A stretch of DNA of 64,000 nucleotides, taken from positions 1 through 64,000 of the forward strand of contig NZ_JANIAA010000016.1 of NCBI RefSeq assembly GCF_024505145.1. Direction: 5' to 3'. Below the pieces are notes generated by a model, which was given only the letters and a program-made list of their open reading frames with translations, made no database searches and was not told where the DNA came from. Shown here in pieces: positions 54,901 through 61,637 of the stretch. Position numbers and translations under genes: made by a program. This DNA comes from Streptomyces rugosispiralis. GTDB lineage: Bacteria > Actinomycetota > Actinomycetes > Streptomycetales > Streptomycetaceae. The first letter of the stretch is position 1; every line of letters starts with the position of its first letter.

Positions 54901-57900
54901 CCGAGGACGAGCTGGTCTCGGGCGTTGTCGCCGGGCTCGAGCGACACGGCGCGGGCGTGGTCCCGGTCACGTTGGACGAGCGGGACCTCGACGCGGACAC
55001 GCTGGCGGAGCGGCTGCGCGAGGTGGCCGCGGAGACGCCCGAGCTGGGCGGTGTGCTGTCGCTGCTCGCCCTGGACGAGGAGCCCTGCCCGGGGTATCCG
55101 GCGCTGTCGGGCGGCTATGCGCTGACCCTGGTGCTGGTGCGGGCCATGGTCGAGGCCGAGATCCCGGCCCGGCTGTGGTGCGGTACGCGCGGCGCCGTGT
55201 CCGTGGGGCGTTCGGACCGGCTCACCAGCCCGGCGCAGGCGATGATCTGGGCGCTGGGCCGGGTGGCCGGTCTTGAGCTGGCGCCGCTGTGGGGCGGTCT
55301 GGTCGATCTGCCCGAGTCGCTGGACGGGCGCGGTGCGGAGCGGCTGACCGGTGTGCTGTCCGTCGAGGGCGGCGAGGACCAGGTCGCGGTGCGCGGCTCC
55401 GGTGTCTTCGTACGCCGTCTGGTGCGCTCCGCCCCGGCCGTCGGCGAGGAGACGACGTGGCGGGCGCGTGGCACGGTGCTGGTGACCGGTGGCACGGGCG
55501 GGCTCGGCGGCCAGGTGGCCCGCTGGCTGGTCCGTAGCGGTGCCGAGCACCTGGTGCTGACCAGCCGCCGCGGTCTCGAGGCCGAAGGCGCCGCCGAGTT
55601 GAAGGCGGAGCTGGAGGCCATGGGCGCCGAGGTGACGGTGGCCGCGTGCGACGCGGCGGACCGCGACGCGCTCGCCGCCGTCCTGGACGCCGTGCCGGAG
55701 CACCGGCCGCTCACCGGAGTGGTGCACGCGGCGGGTGTCACGATCGCGGCCTCCCTGCTGGAGACGGAGCTCGCGGACGCGGCCCGGGTGGTGTCGGGCA
55801 AGGTCGCGGGCGCCGTCAACCTGGACGAGCTGCTGGGCGACCGTGAGCTCGACGCGTTCGTGGTCTTCTCGTCCATCTCCGGTATCTGGGGCGGCGGCAG
55901 CCAGGGCGTCTACGGCTCAGGCAACGCCTTCCTGGACGCGCTGGTGGAGCAGCGCCGGGCGCGGGGCCTCGCGGGCACCGCCGTCTCCTGGGGCCCGTGG
56001 GCCGAGGGCGGCATGGCGACCCGGGATGACGCGGGGGAGCAGCTTGCGCGGCGCGGACTGCCCGCGATGGCACCCGAGTTGGCGATCGCAGCCCTGGAGC
56101 GTGCGGTGGCCGGTGACGAGGGTGTGGTGACGGTCGTGGACGTGGACTGGGAGCGGTTCGCGCCCTCGTTCACCGCGGTCCGCCCCAGCCCGCTCCTGAG
56201 CGACCTCGACGAGGTCCGGGCGCTGGAGACGAAGGGCGACGGTGGCGAGAGCGCCGACGCCGCCGGGGCGCAGCTCCGCGAGCGGCTGAAGCCCCTCACC
56301 GAGGGCGAGCGCGACCGGGCGCTGCTCGATCTGGTGCGCAAGCACGCGGCCTCCGTGCTCGGCTACGCCTCCCCGGAGATGGTCGAGCCGAACCGGGCCT
56401 TCCGCGATCTGGGCTTCGACTCGCTGACCGCGGTCGACCTGCGCAACCGGCTGGCCGCCGAGACCGGTCTCAGCCTGCCGGCCACGCTGGTCTTCGACTA
56501 CCCCAGCGCCACCACGCTCGCGGCGCTGCTGCGCACCGAGGTGCTGGGCACCTCGTCCCCGGCGGTGGCCACCGGGTCCGGTGCCCCCGCCGGGGTCGGC
56601 GCGGACGACGATCCCATCGCGATCGTGTCCATGAGCTGCCGCTTCCCCGGTGGGGTGCGGAGCCCGGAGGACCTGTGGCAGTTGGTCGACGGCGGCGGCG
56701 ACGCCATCTCGTCCTTCCCGTCGGACCGCGGCTGGGACCTGTCCGGCATGTACGACCCGGACCCGGACCGGCCGGGCACGTTCTACGCCCGCGAAGGCGG
56801 ATTCCTCTACGACGCGGGCGAGTTCGACCCCGGCTTCTTCGGGATCTCGCCGCGTGAGGCGCTGGCCACCGACCCCCAGCAGCGGCTGCTGCTGGAGACC
56901 TCGTGGGAGGCGTTCGAGCGGGCGGGCATCAACCCCGCGTCGGTGCGGGGCAGCCAAGTCGGTGTGTTCGTCGGCTTCTCGGGCTCCGGATACGGCAGCA
57001 ACCTGGAGTCGGTGCCCGAGGACGTCGAGGGCCATCTGCTGACCGGAAACGCCGGCAGTGTCGTCTCCGGCCGCCTCGCCTACACCTACGGCCTGGAGGG
57101 CCCCGCCGTCACGGTGGACACGGCCTGCTCGTCGTCACTGGTGGCCCTGCATCTGGCCTGCCAGTCGCTGCGTCAGGGCGAATGCACCATGGCGCTGGTG
57201 GGCGGTGTGGCGGTGATGGCCACTCCGATGGCGTTCGTCGAGTTCAGCAGGCAGGGCGGGCTCGCGCCTGACGGCCGGTGCAAGCCGTTCGCGGCCGCGG
57301 CGGACGGTACGGGCTGGAGCGAGGGCGCCGATGTGCTCCTGGTGGAGCGGCTGTCGGACGCCCGGCGCAACGGCCACCAGGTGCTGGGCATCGTGCGGGG
57401 TTCGGCCGTGAACCAGGACGGCGCTTCGAACGGTCTGACGGCGCCGAACGGCCCCTCGCAGCAGCGGGTGATCCGCCAGGCCCTCGCCAACGCCGGGGTG
57501 TCGGCCGCCGAGGTGGACGCGGTGGAGGCGCACGGCACGGGCACCTCGCTGGGCGACCCCATCGAGGCACAGGCGCTGCTGGCCACCTACGGCAAGGAGC
57601 GTGCGGAGGGCCGCCCGCTGTGGCTGGGCGCGCTGAAGTCCAACATCGGACACACCCAGGCCGCGTCCGGACTCGCCGGTGTCATCAAAATGGTGATGGC
57701 GATGCGGCACGGTGTGCTGCCGAAGATGCTGCACGTGGACGAGCCCTCGCCGCAGGTGGACTGGTCGGCGGGCGAGGTGCGGCTGCTGACCGAGGCCACC
57801 GAGTGGCCGGAGACGGGTCAGCCGCGCCGGGCCGGTGTCTCCGCGTTCGGCGTCAGCGGCACCAACGCACACGCCATCATCGAGCAGGCACCGTCGGACG

Positions 57901-60900
57901 ACCAGGACACGCGACCGGCCGAGGTGACCGCTCCCGACGACCGCGGCGCGGCTCCCTGGACGCTCTCCGCCCGGAGCGCGGACGGGCTGCGCGCCCAGGC
58001 GCGGCGGCTGCGGGCACATCTGACCGCGCAGCCCGGACTGAGCCTGAAGGACGTGGGCTACTCCCTGGTCGCCACCCGGTCGGTGTTCGAACACCGTGCC
58101 GTGCTGACGGGCGCGGACCGTGCGGAGCTGCTGCGCGGGCTCGAGGCCGTCGCCACCGGCGAGGAGACCCCCGGGGTCGTGCGCTCGGTCGCCACTCCGA
58201 CGGGAATCACCGCCTTCCTGTTCTCGGGTCAGGGTGCGCAGCGCCTTGGTATGGGGCGGGAGTTGTACGAGGCGTTCCCGGTGTTCGCCCGTGCGCTGGA
58301 CGAGGTGTGCGCGCATCTGGATGTGCTGCTGGACCGTCCGCTGAAGGACGTGATGTTCGCGGCGGAGGGCAGTGCGGATGCCGGGCTGCTGGATCAGACG
58401 GCGTTCACCCAGCCCGCGCTGTTCGCGGTCGAGGTGGCGCTGTTCCGGCTGCTGTCGGCGTGGGGCGTGTCCCCGGATGTGGTGATCGGTCACTCCATCG
58501 GTGAGATCGCCGCCGCGCATGTGGCGGGGGTGTTCTCGCTGGAGGACGCGTGCGCACTGGTGGCCGCTCGTGGCCGGCTGATGCAGGCGCTGCCCGAGGG
58601 CGGCGCCATGATCGCCATCGAGGCGTCTGAGGAGGAGATCGCGCCGTCGCTGGCCGGTCGTGCGGCCGAGGTGAGCATCGCCGCCGTCAACAGCCACACC
58701 TCCGTGGTCATCGCCGGTGACGAGGGAGCGGCGCTGGAGATCGCCGGGCAGTGGGCGGAGCAGGGGCGTAAGACCCGTCGCCTGCGGGTCAGCCACGCGT
58801 TCCACTCGCCCCGCATGGACGCCATGCTGGACGACTTCCGCAAGGTCGTCGAGGGGCTGTCCTTCGCACCGCCCTCGATCGCGCTGGTGTCCAATGTGAC
58901 GGGCAAGTCGGCGGGCGCCGACGAGGTGTGCTCGCCGGAGTACTGGGTGCGCCACGTCCGCGAGGCGGTGCGCTTCGCGGACGGGATGCGCTCCCTGGAG
59001 AACGCGGGCGCGACCCGGTTCTTCGAGGTGGGCCCCGACGGTGTGCTCTCGGCGATGGCACGCGAGTGCCTGACGGTGGAGGAGACTTCGCCCCCCGTCG
59101 TGGTGCCCGCGCTGCGCAAGGACCGCCCGGAGGCCCAGGCGCTGACGACGGCTTTGGCCGAACTCCACGTCCACGGCGTCACCGTGGACTGGGCGGCTCT
59201 GTTCGCCGGTCAGGACGTCCGGCGGGTCGAGCTGCCGACGTACGCGTTCCAGCGGCAGCGCTACTGGCTGGACGTCCCCGAGGGCGATGCCACCGCCGAC
59301 GCCGTATCCGTGGACTCGGCCGACGCCCGGTTCTGGGACGCCGTCGAGCGTGCGGACCTGGAGGCGCTGACCACCGCGCTGCACGTGGACGGAGACGCCT
59401 CGCTCACCGAGTTGCTGCCCGCCCTGTCGTCCTACCGCAAGGGCCACCGTGAGCGCTCGACGGTGGACGGCTGGCGCTACCAGATCGCGTGGACCCCGGT
59501 GTCCGAGCTGTCGGAGCGGGCGCTGACCGGAACGTGGCTGGTCGTGGTTCCCCAGTCGCACGCCGACGACGAGCTGGTCACCGCCGCGGTGACCATGCTG
59601 GAGCGGCAGGGCGTGGACGTGGCGCGGATCGTGCTCGACGGCGGACCGGACAGCGACCGCGCGGCGGTCGCCGAGCGGCTGCGCACGGCGGCCGAGGGCG
59701 CGCCGGACGGGGCCGTCGGCGGGGTCCTCTCCCTGCTGGCCCTGGACGAGAGCGCCAGCCCCGGGCACGCGGTCGTGCCGCAGGGGCTCGCGCTGAACCT
59801 CGTCGCGTTGCAGGCACTCGTGGACGCCGGTGTCGAGGCCCCGCTGTGGGTGGCGACGCGAGGCGCCGTGTCGGTGACCGGGTCCGACACCCTGCGCAGC
59901 GCCGCCCAGGCGCAGATGTGGGGCCTCGGCCGGGTCGCCGGTCTGGAGCATCCCCGGTTGTGGGGTGGTCTGGTCGACCTCCCGGAGACGTTGGACGAGC
60001 GGGCCGCGAACCGGCTGTCCGGTGTGCTGGGCGGTGGCGCGGGCGAGTTCGAGGACCAGGTGGCGGTGCGCACGTCCGGCGTGTTCACCCGGCGCCTGGT
60101 GCGAGCGAACGCGCCGCAGACCACGGCCCGGCCGTGGAGCGCGCGGGGCTCGGTGCTGGTGACCGGCGGCACCGGGGGAGTGGGCAGCCAGGTGGCCCGG
60201 TGGCTGGCGAACGCCGGCGCCGAGCACCTGGTGCTGACCAGCCGCCGTGGCCCGGAGGCCGACGGGGCCGCCGAACTGCGTGACGAACTCACCGCGTTGG
60301 GCACCGAGGTGACCATCGCGGCATGTGACGCCGCCGACCGCGACGCCCTGGCCGCCGTACTGGCCGCCATCCCGGAGCGGTATCCGCTGAGCGCCGTCGT
60401 GCACGCGGCGGGTGTTCTGGACGACGGTGTCCTGGACTCGATGTCGGTGGAGCGGGTCGCGGGTGTGCTGCGTCCCAAGGTGGACGGGGCCCGCAATCTG
60501 CACGAGCTGACCGAGGGCCTCGACCTGTCCGCGTTCGTGCTGTTCTCCTCGCTCGCCGGAGCCATCGGCGGTGCCGGGCAGGGCAGTTACGCGGCGGCCA
60601 ACGCCTATCTCGACGCCCTGGCGCAGCAGCGCCGGGCCCAGGGCCTGGCGGCCACCTCGGTCGCCTGGGGCCCGTGGGCCGAGGGCGGCATGGCGGTCGA
60701 CGGGGCGCTGGAGGAGCGGCTGCGGCGTGGTGGCATGGCCGCGATGACCCCGGAGCTGGCGGTCAAGGCCCTCCAGCAGGCCCTCGACCTGCAGGAGACC
60801 CATCTGGCCATCGCCGACCTCGACTGGGAGCGATTCGTACCCTCCTACGTCGCCGTCCGGGCCAGCCGGCTGCTGGACGAGGTGCCCGAGGCGCGCCGGA

Positions 60901-61484
60901 TCCTGGAAGCCGCGATCGGCGGTGGCACCGCGGCACAGTTCGAGACCGGTGGCTCCGAACTGCGTGAGCGGCTCGCCGGAATGTCGGAGGCGGAGCAGGA
61001 ACGAGCACTGCTCGACCTCGTCACCACGCAGGTGGCGATGGTGCTGGGCTTCCCGTCGGTGGAGTCGGTCGAGTCCCAGCGGGCGTTCCGGGAACTCGGC
61101 TTCGACTCGCTGACCGCCGTCGAACTGCGCAACCGGCTTGACGCGGCGACGGGCCTGCGGCTGCCCGCGACGATCGTCTTCGACCACCCGACGCCCGTGG
61201 CGCTCGCCCGCCGGCTGCGTACCGACGTCGTCCAGGACGGGGTCTCGGCGGCCGCACCGATCCTCGGTGAGCTGGACCGGATCGAAGCGGCGATGGCCGC
61301 GATCTCCGCCGACGACGTGGACCGGCCGAGGATCACGACGCGCTTGCAGACGCTCCTTCTGAAGTGGGGAGAGGCGGAACAGGATTCGCGCACCCCGGGC
61401 AAGAAGGCGGTTCCGGACAAGATTCAGTCGGCGACGTCGGACGAGATCTTCGACTTCATCGACAAGGAGCTCGGGATCTCCTGA
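51867..61484 (+). CDS. PKS-5: bimodular polyketide synthase (W11-W12)
   Basis: This 3205-residue protein adds one methylmalonyl and one malonyl unit, each reduced to a hydroxyl. It begins at GTG with a docking helix (EKLLDYLKKVTADL). W11 is KS-AT-KR-ACP (KS Cys 206, AT Ser 656, KR Tyr 1349, ACP Ser 1519). W12 is KS-AT-KR-ACP (1754, 2210, 2908, 3081). The C-terminal docking region ends DEIFDFIDKELGIS and faces PKS-6, which starts 57 bases downstream. Both modules carry the dimerization element expected of DH-less modules. All catalytic residues are present. The W12 AT has a changed NGP motif. Confidence 0.97.
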   Translation: MAEDEKLLDYLKKVTADLRQARRRLRQVEERDREPIAIVAMSCRYPGGVKTPEELWRLVAEGGDAITEFPPDRGWDVDGFFDPDSERSGTFSVREGGFLETPGDFDPGFFSMSPREALATDPQQRLLLETAWEAFERAGIDPASVRGSQAGVFVGASPSGYGAGVSEMPADVEGLMLAGNATSVVSGRVAYTLGLEGPAVTVDTACSSSLVALHWACQALRQEECSLALAGGVAVMFTPSMFVEFSRQGGLAPDGRCKAFGAGADGTGWAEGVGLLLLERLSDARRNGHPVLAVIRGSAINQDGASNGLTAPNGPSQRRVIRQALKNAGLTPADVDAVEAHGTGTSLGDPIEAQALMATYGKERPEGRPLWLGSLKSNLGHSQAAAGVGGVIKMVMAIRNGVLPKTLHADEPSAQVDWSEGDIRLLNESTPWPESEQPRRAGVSSFGISGTNAHAILEQAPEAEAAEDVEAEAADGPVAWVVSGRSAAGLRAQAGRLREFVAERPELGAADVAFSLVGTRSVFEHRGVVTGADREELLARLGALAGDEIASGVTRGVADVRGRSVFVFPGQGAQWVGMAVGLLESSPVFAEAVGECESALSAYVDWSLTDVLRGVEGAPGFDRVDVVQPVLFAVMVSLAKLWRSVGVEPDAVMGHSQGEIAAACVAGALSLEDAAKVVTLRSQAIAAGLAGRGGMVSVGLSAEAARERIAAWDGAISVAAVNGPGSVVVSGDPGALDEMVAQLEGEEVRVRRVPVDYASHSAHVEAIHEELLKVLADLEPRSSEVPFYSTVTGELVDTAGLDAEYWYRNLRQTVELEATTRALLGKGHATFIEVSPHPVLTLPVQQTVESAAAQAVVVGTLRRDEGGLERFLTSAAEVFSRGKKVDWLTTLEGRGARRVELPTYAFQRERYWLDGFGLPPGGSAADVTGSVDARFWDVVERQDLESLAGTLAVDSEAPLSAVLPALSAYHRNNRDQSTIDGWRYRVSWKPFSDVADGSLSGTWLVVVPASRAEDELVSGVVAGLERHGAGVVPVTLDERDLDADTLAERLREVAAETPELGGVLSLLALDEEPCPGYPALSGGYALTLVLVRAMVEAEIPARLWCGTRGAVSVGRSDRLTSPAQAMIWALGRVAGLELAPLWGGLVDLPESLDGRGAERLTGVLSVEGGEDQVAVRGSGVFVRRLVRSAPAVGEETTWRARGTVLVTGGTGGLGGQVARWLVRSGAEHLVLTSRRGLEAEGAAELKAELEAMGAEVTVAACDAADRDALAAVLDAVPEHRPLTGVVHAAGVTIAASLLETELADAARVVSGKVAGAVNLDELLGDRELDAFVVFSSISGIWGGGSQGVYGSGNAFLDALVEQRRARGLAGTAVSWGPWAEGGMATRDDAGEQLARRGLPAMAPELAIAALERAVAGDEGVVTVVDVDWERFAPSFTAVRPSPLLSDLDEVRALETKGDGGESADAAGAQLRERLKPLTEGERDRALLDLVRKHAASVLGYASPEMVEPNRAFRDLGFDSLTAVDLRNRLAAETGLSLPATLVFDYPSATTLAALLRTEVLGTSSPAVATGSGAPAGVGADDDPIAIVSMSCRFPGGVRSPEDLWQLVDGGGDAISSFPSDRGWDLSGMYDPDPDRPGTFYAREGGFLYDAGEFDPGFFGISPREALATDPQQRLLLETSWEAFERAGINPASVRGSQVGVFVGFSGSGYGSNLESVPEDVEGHLLTGNAGSVVSGRLAYTYGLEGPAVTVDTACSSSLVALHLACQSLRQGECTMALVGGVAVMATPMAFVEFSRQGGLAPDGRCKPFAAAADGTGWSEGADVLLVERLSDARRNGHQVLGIVRGSAVNQDGASNGLTAPNGPSQQRVIRQALANAGVSAAEVDAVEAHGTGTSLGDPIEAQALLATYGKERAEGRPLWLGALKSNIGHTQAASGLAGVIKMVMAMRHGVLPKMLHVDEPSPQVDWSAGEVRLLTEATEWPETGQPRRAGVSAFGVSGTNAHAIIEQAPSDDQDTRPAEVTAPDDRGAAPWTLSARSADGLRAQARRLRAHLTAQPGLSLKDVGYSLVATRSVFEHRAVLTGADRAELLRGLEAVATGEETPGVVRSVATPTGITAFLFSGQGAQRLGMGRELYEAFPVFARALDEVCAHLDVLLDRPLKDVMFAAEGSADAGLLDQTAFTQPALFAVEVALFRLLSAWGVSPDVVIGHSIGEIAAAHVAGVFSLEDACALVAARGRLMQALPEGGAMIAIEASEEEIAPSLAGRAAEVSIAAVNSHTSVVIAGDEGAALEIAGQWAEQGRKTRRLRVSHAFHSPRMDAMLDDFRKVVEGLSFAPPSIALVSNVTGKSAGADEVCSPEYWVRHVREAVRFADGMRSLENAGATRFFEVGPDGVLSAMARECLTVEETSPPVVVPALRKDRPEAQALTTALAELHVHGVTVDWAALFAGQDVRRVELPTYAFQRQRYWLDVPEGDATADAVSVDSADARFWDAVERADLEALTTALHVDGDASLTELLPALSSYRKGHRERSTVDGWRYQIAWTPVSELSERALTGTWLVVVPQSHADDELVTAAVTMLERQGVDVARIVLDGGPDSDRAAVAERLRTAAEGAPDGAVGGVLSLLALDESASPGHAVVPQGLALNLVALQALVDAGVEAPLWVATRGAVSVTGSDTLRSAAQAQMWGLGRVAGLEHPRLWGGLVDLPETLDERAANRLSGVLGGGAGEFEDQVAVRTSGVFTRRLVRANAPQTTARPWSARGSVLVTGGTGGVGSQVARWLANAGAEHLVLTSRRGPEADGAAELRDELTALGTEVTIAACDAADRDALAAVLAAIPERYPLSAVVHAAGVLDDGVLDSMSVERVAGVLRPKVDGARNLHELTEGLDLSAFVLFSSLAGAIGGAGQGSYAAANAYLDALAQQRRAQGLAATSVAWGPWAEGGMAVDGALEERLRRGGMAAMTPELAVKALQQALDLQETHLAIADLDWERFVPSYVAVRASRLLDEVPEARRILEAAIGGGTAAQFETGGSELRERLAGMSEAEQERALLDLVTTQVAMVLGFPSVESVESQRAFRELGFDSLTAVELRNRLDAATGLRLPATIVFDHPTPVALARRLRTDVVQDGVSAAAPILGELDRIEAAMAAISADDVDRPRITTRLQTLLLKWGEAEQDSRTPGKKAVPDKIQSATSDEIFDFIDKELGIS
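51966..56550 (+). other. Module W11: KS-AT(methylmalonyl)-KR(A)-ACP
   Basis: The KS Cys is at 52482-52484. The AT has Ser at 53832-53834 (GHSQGE) and YASH at 54135-54146, so it is methylmalonyl-type. The dimerization element starts near 54657. The KR lacks LDD (GVTIAASLLE) and has Trp at 55887-55889 eight residues before Tyr 55911-55913, so it is A-type. The ACP serine is at 56421-56423. This is the only methylmalonyl module in the window with an A-type KR. Confidence 0.93.
53550..54315 (+). repeat. Methylmalonyl-AT segment, copy 3 of 3
   Basis: This segment is identical to the W2 copy over 53701-53854 and nearly so on either side, though its neighbouring KS and KR are of different subtypes from those of W2. 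Confidence 0.85.
56610..61230 (+). other. Module W12: KS-AT(malonyl)-KR(B)-ACP
   Basis: The KS Cys is at 57126-57128. The AT has Ser at 58494-58496 and HAFH at 58794-58805, so it is malonyl-type. The usual AVNGPTS reads AVNSHTS (changed codons 58692-58697). The KR has an NADPH motif near 60155, LDD near 60418-60426 and Tyr at 60588-60590, so it is B-type. The ACP serine is at 61107-61109. The FDHPTP motif after the ACP core replaces the common FDYP. Confidence 0.92.
58269..58378 (+). repeat. 110-base exact repeat in malonyl-AT, copy 2 of 2
   Basis: This stretch is identical to 19111-19220 in W4, with near-identical flanks. The two ATs also share LLSAWGVSPDVV, which no other AT in the window has. 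Confidence 0.88.
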
Positions 61485-61637
61485 GCTGGCGCGGTCGGTT
61501 CCCGAGGGTCGTTCCTTACTACTTCCATGGGTGACATAACAATGAACGAAGAGAAGCTTCTCGACTATCTCAAGCGGGTGACCGCGGATCTCCAGCAGAC
61601 TCGCCAGCGCCTGCTCGAGGCCGAGTCAGCGGACCAG
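61240..61637 (+). other. Docking junction PKS-5 to PKS-6, with 57-base intergenic gap
   Basis: The PKS-5 tail has ILGELDRIEAAMAAI, a second helix (RLQTLLLKWG) and the end DEIFDFIDKELGIS. The PKS-6 head is EKLLDYLKRVTADLQQTRQRL. The pair is class 1. The gap 61485-61541 shows no promoter or terminator that I can recognise. Confidence 0.78.
61529..61534 (+). promoter_or_regulatory. Ribosome binding site of PKS-6
   Basis: GGGTGA lies 7 bases before ATG 61542. An in-frame ATG at 61527 would place the start upstream of this site and add five residues (MGDIT). It has no evident site of its own. Confidence 0.5.

Noticed and set aside
61527..61541. In-frame ATG five codons upstream of the chosen PKS-6 start
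   Set aside because: The only plausible ribosome binding site (61529-61534) lies inside this extension, and the docking helix aligns from 61542.
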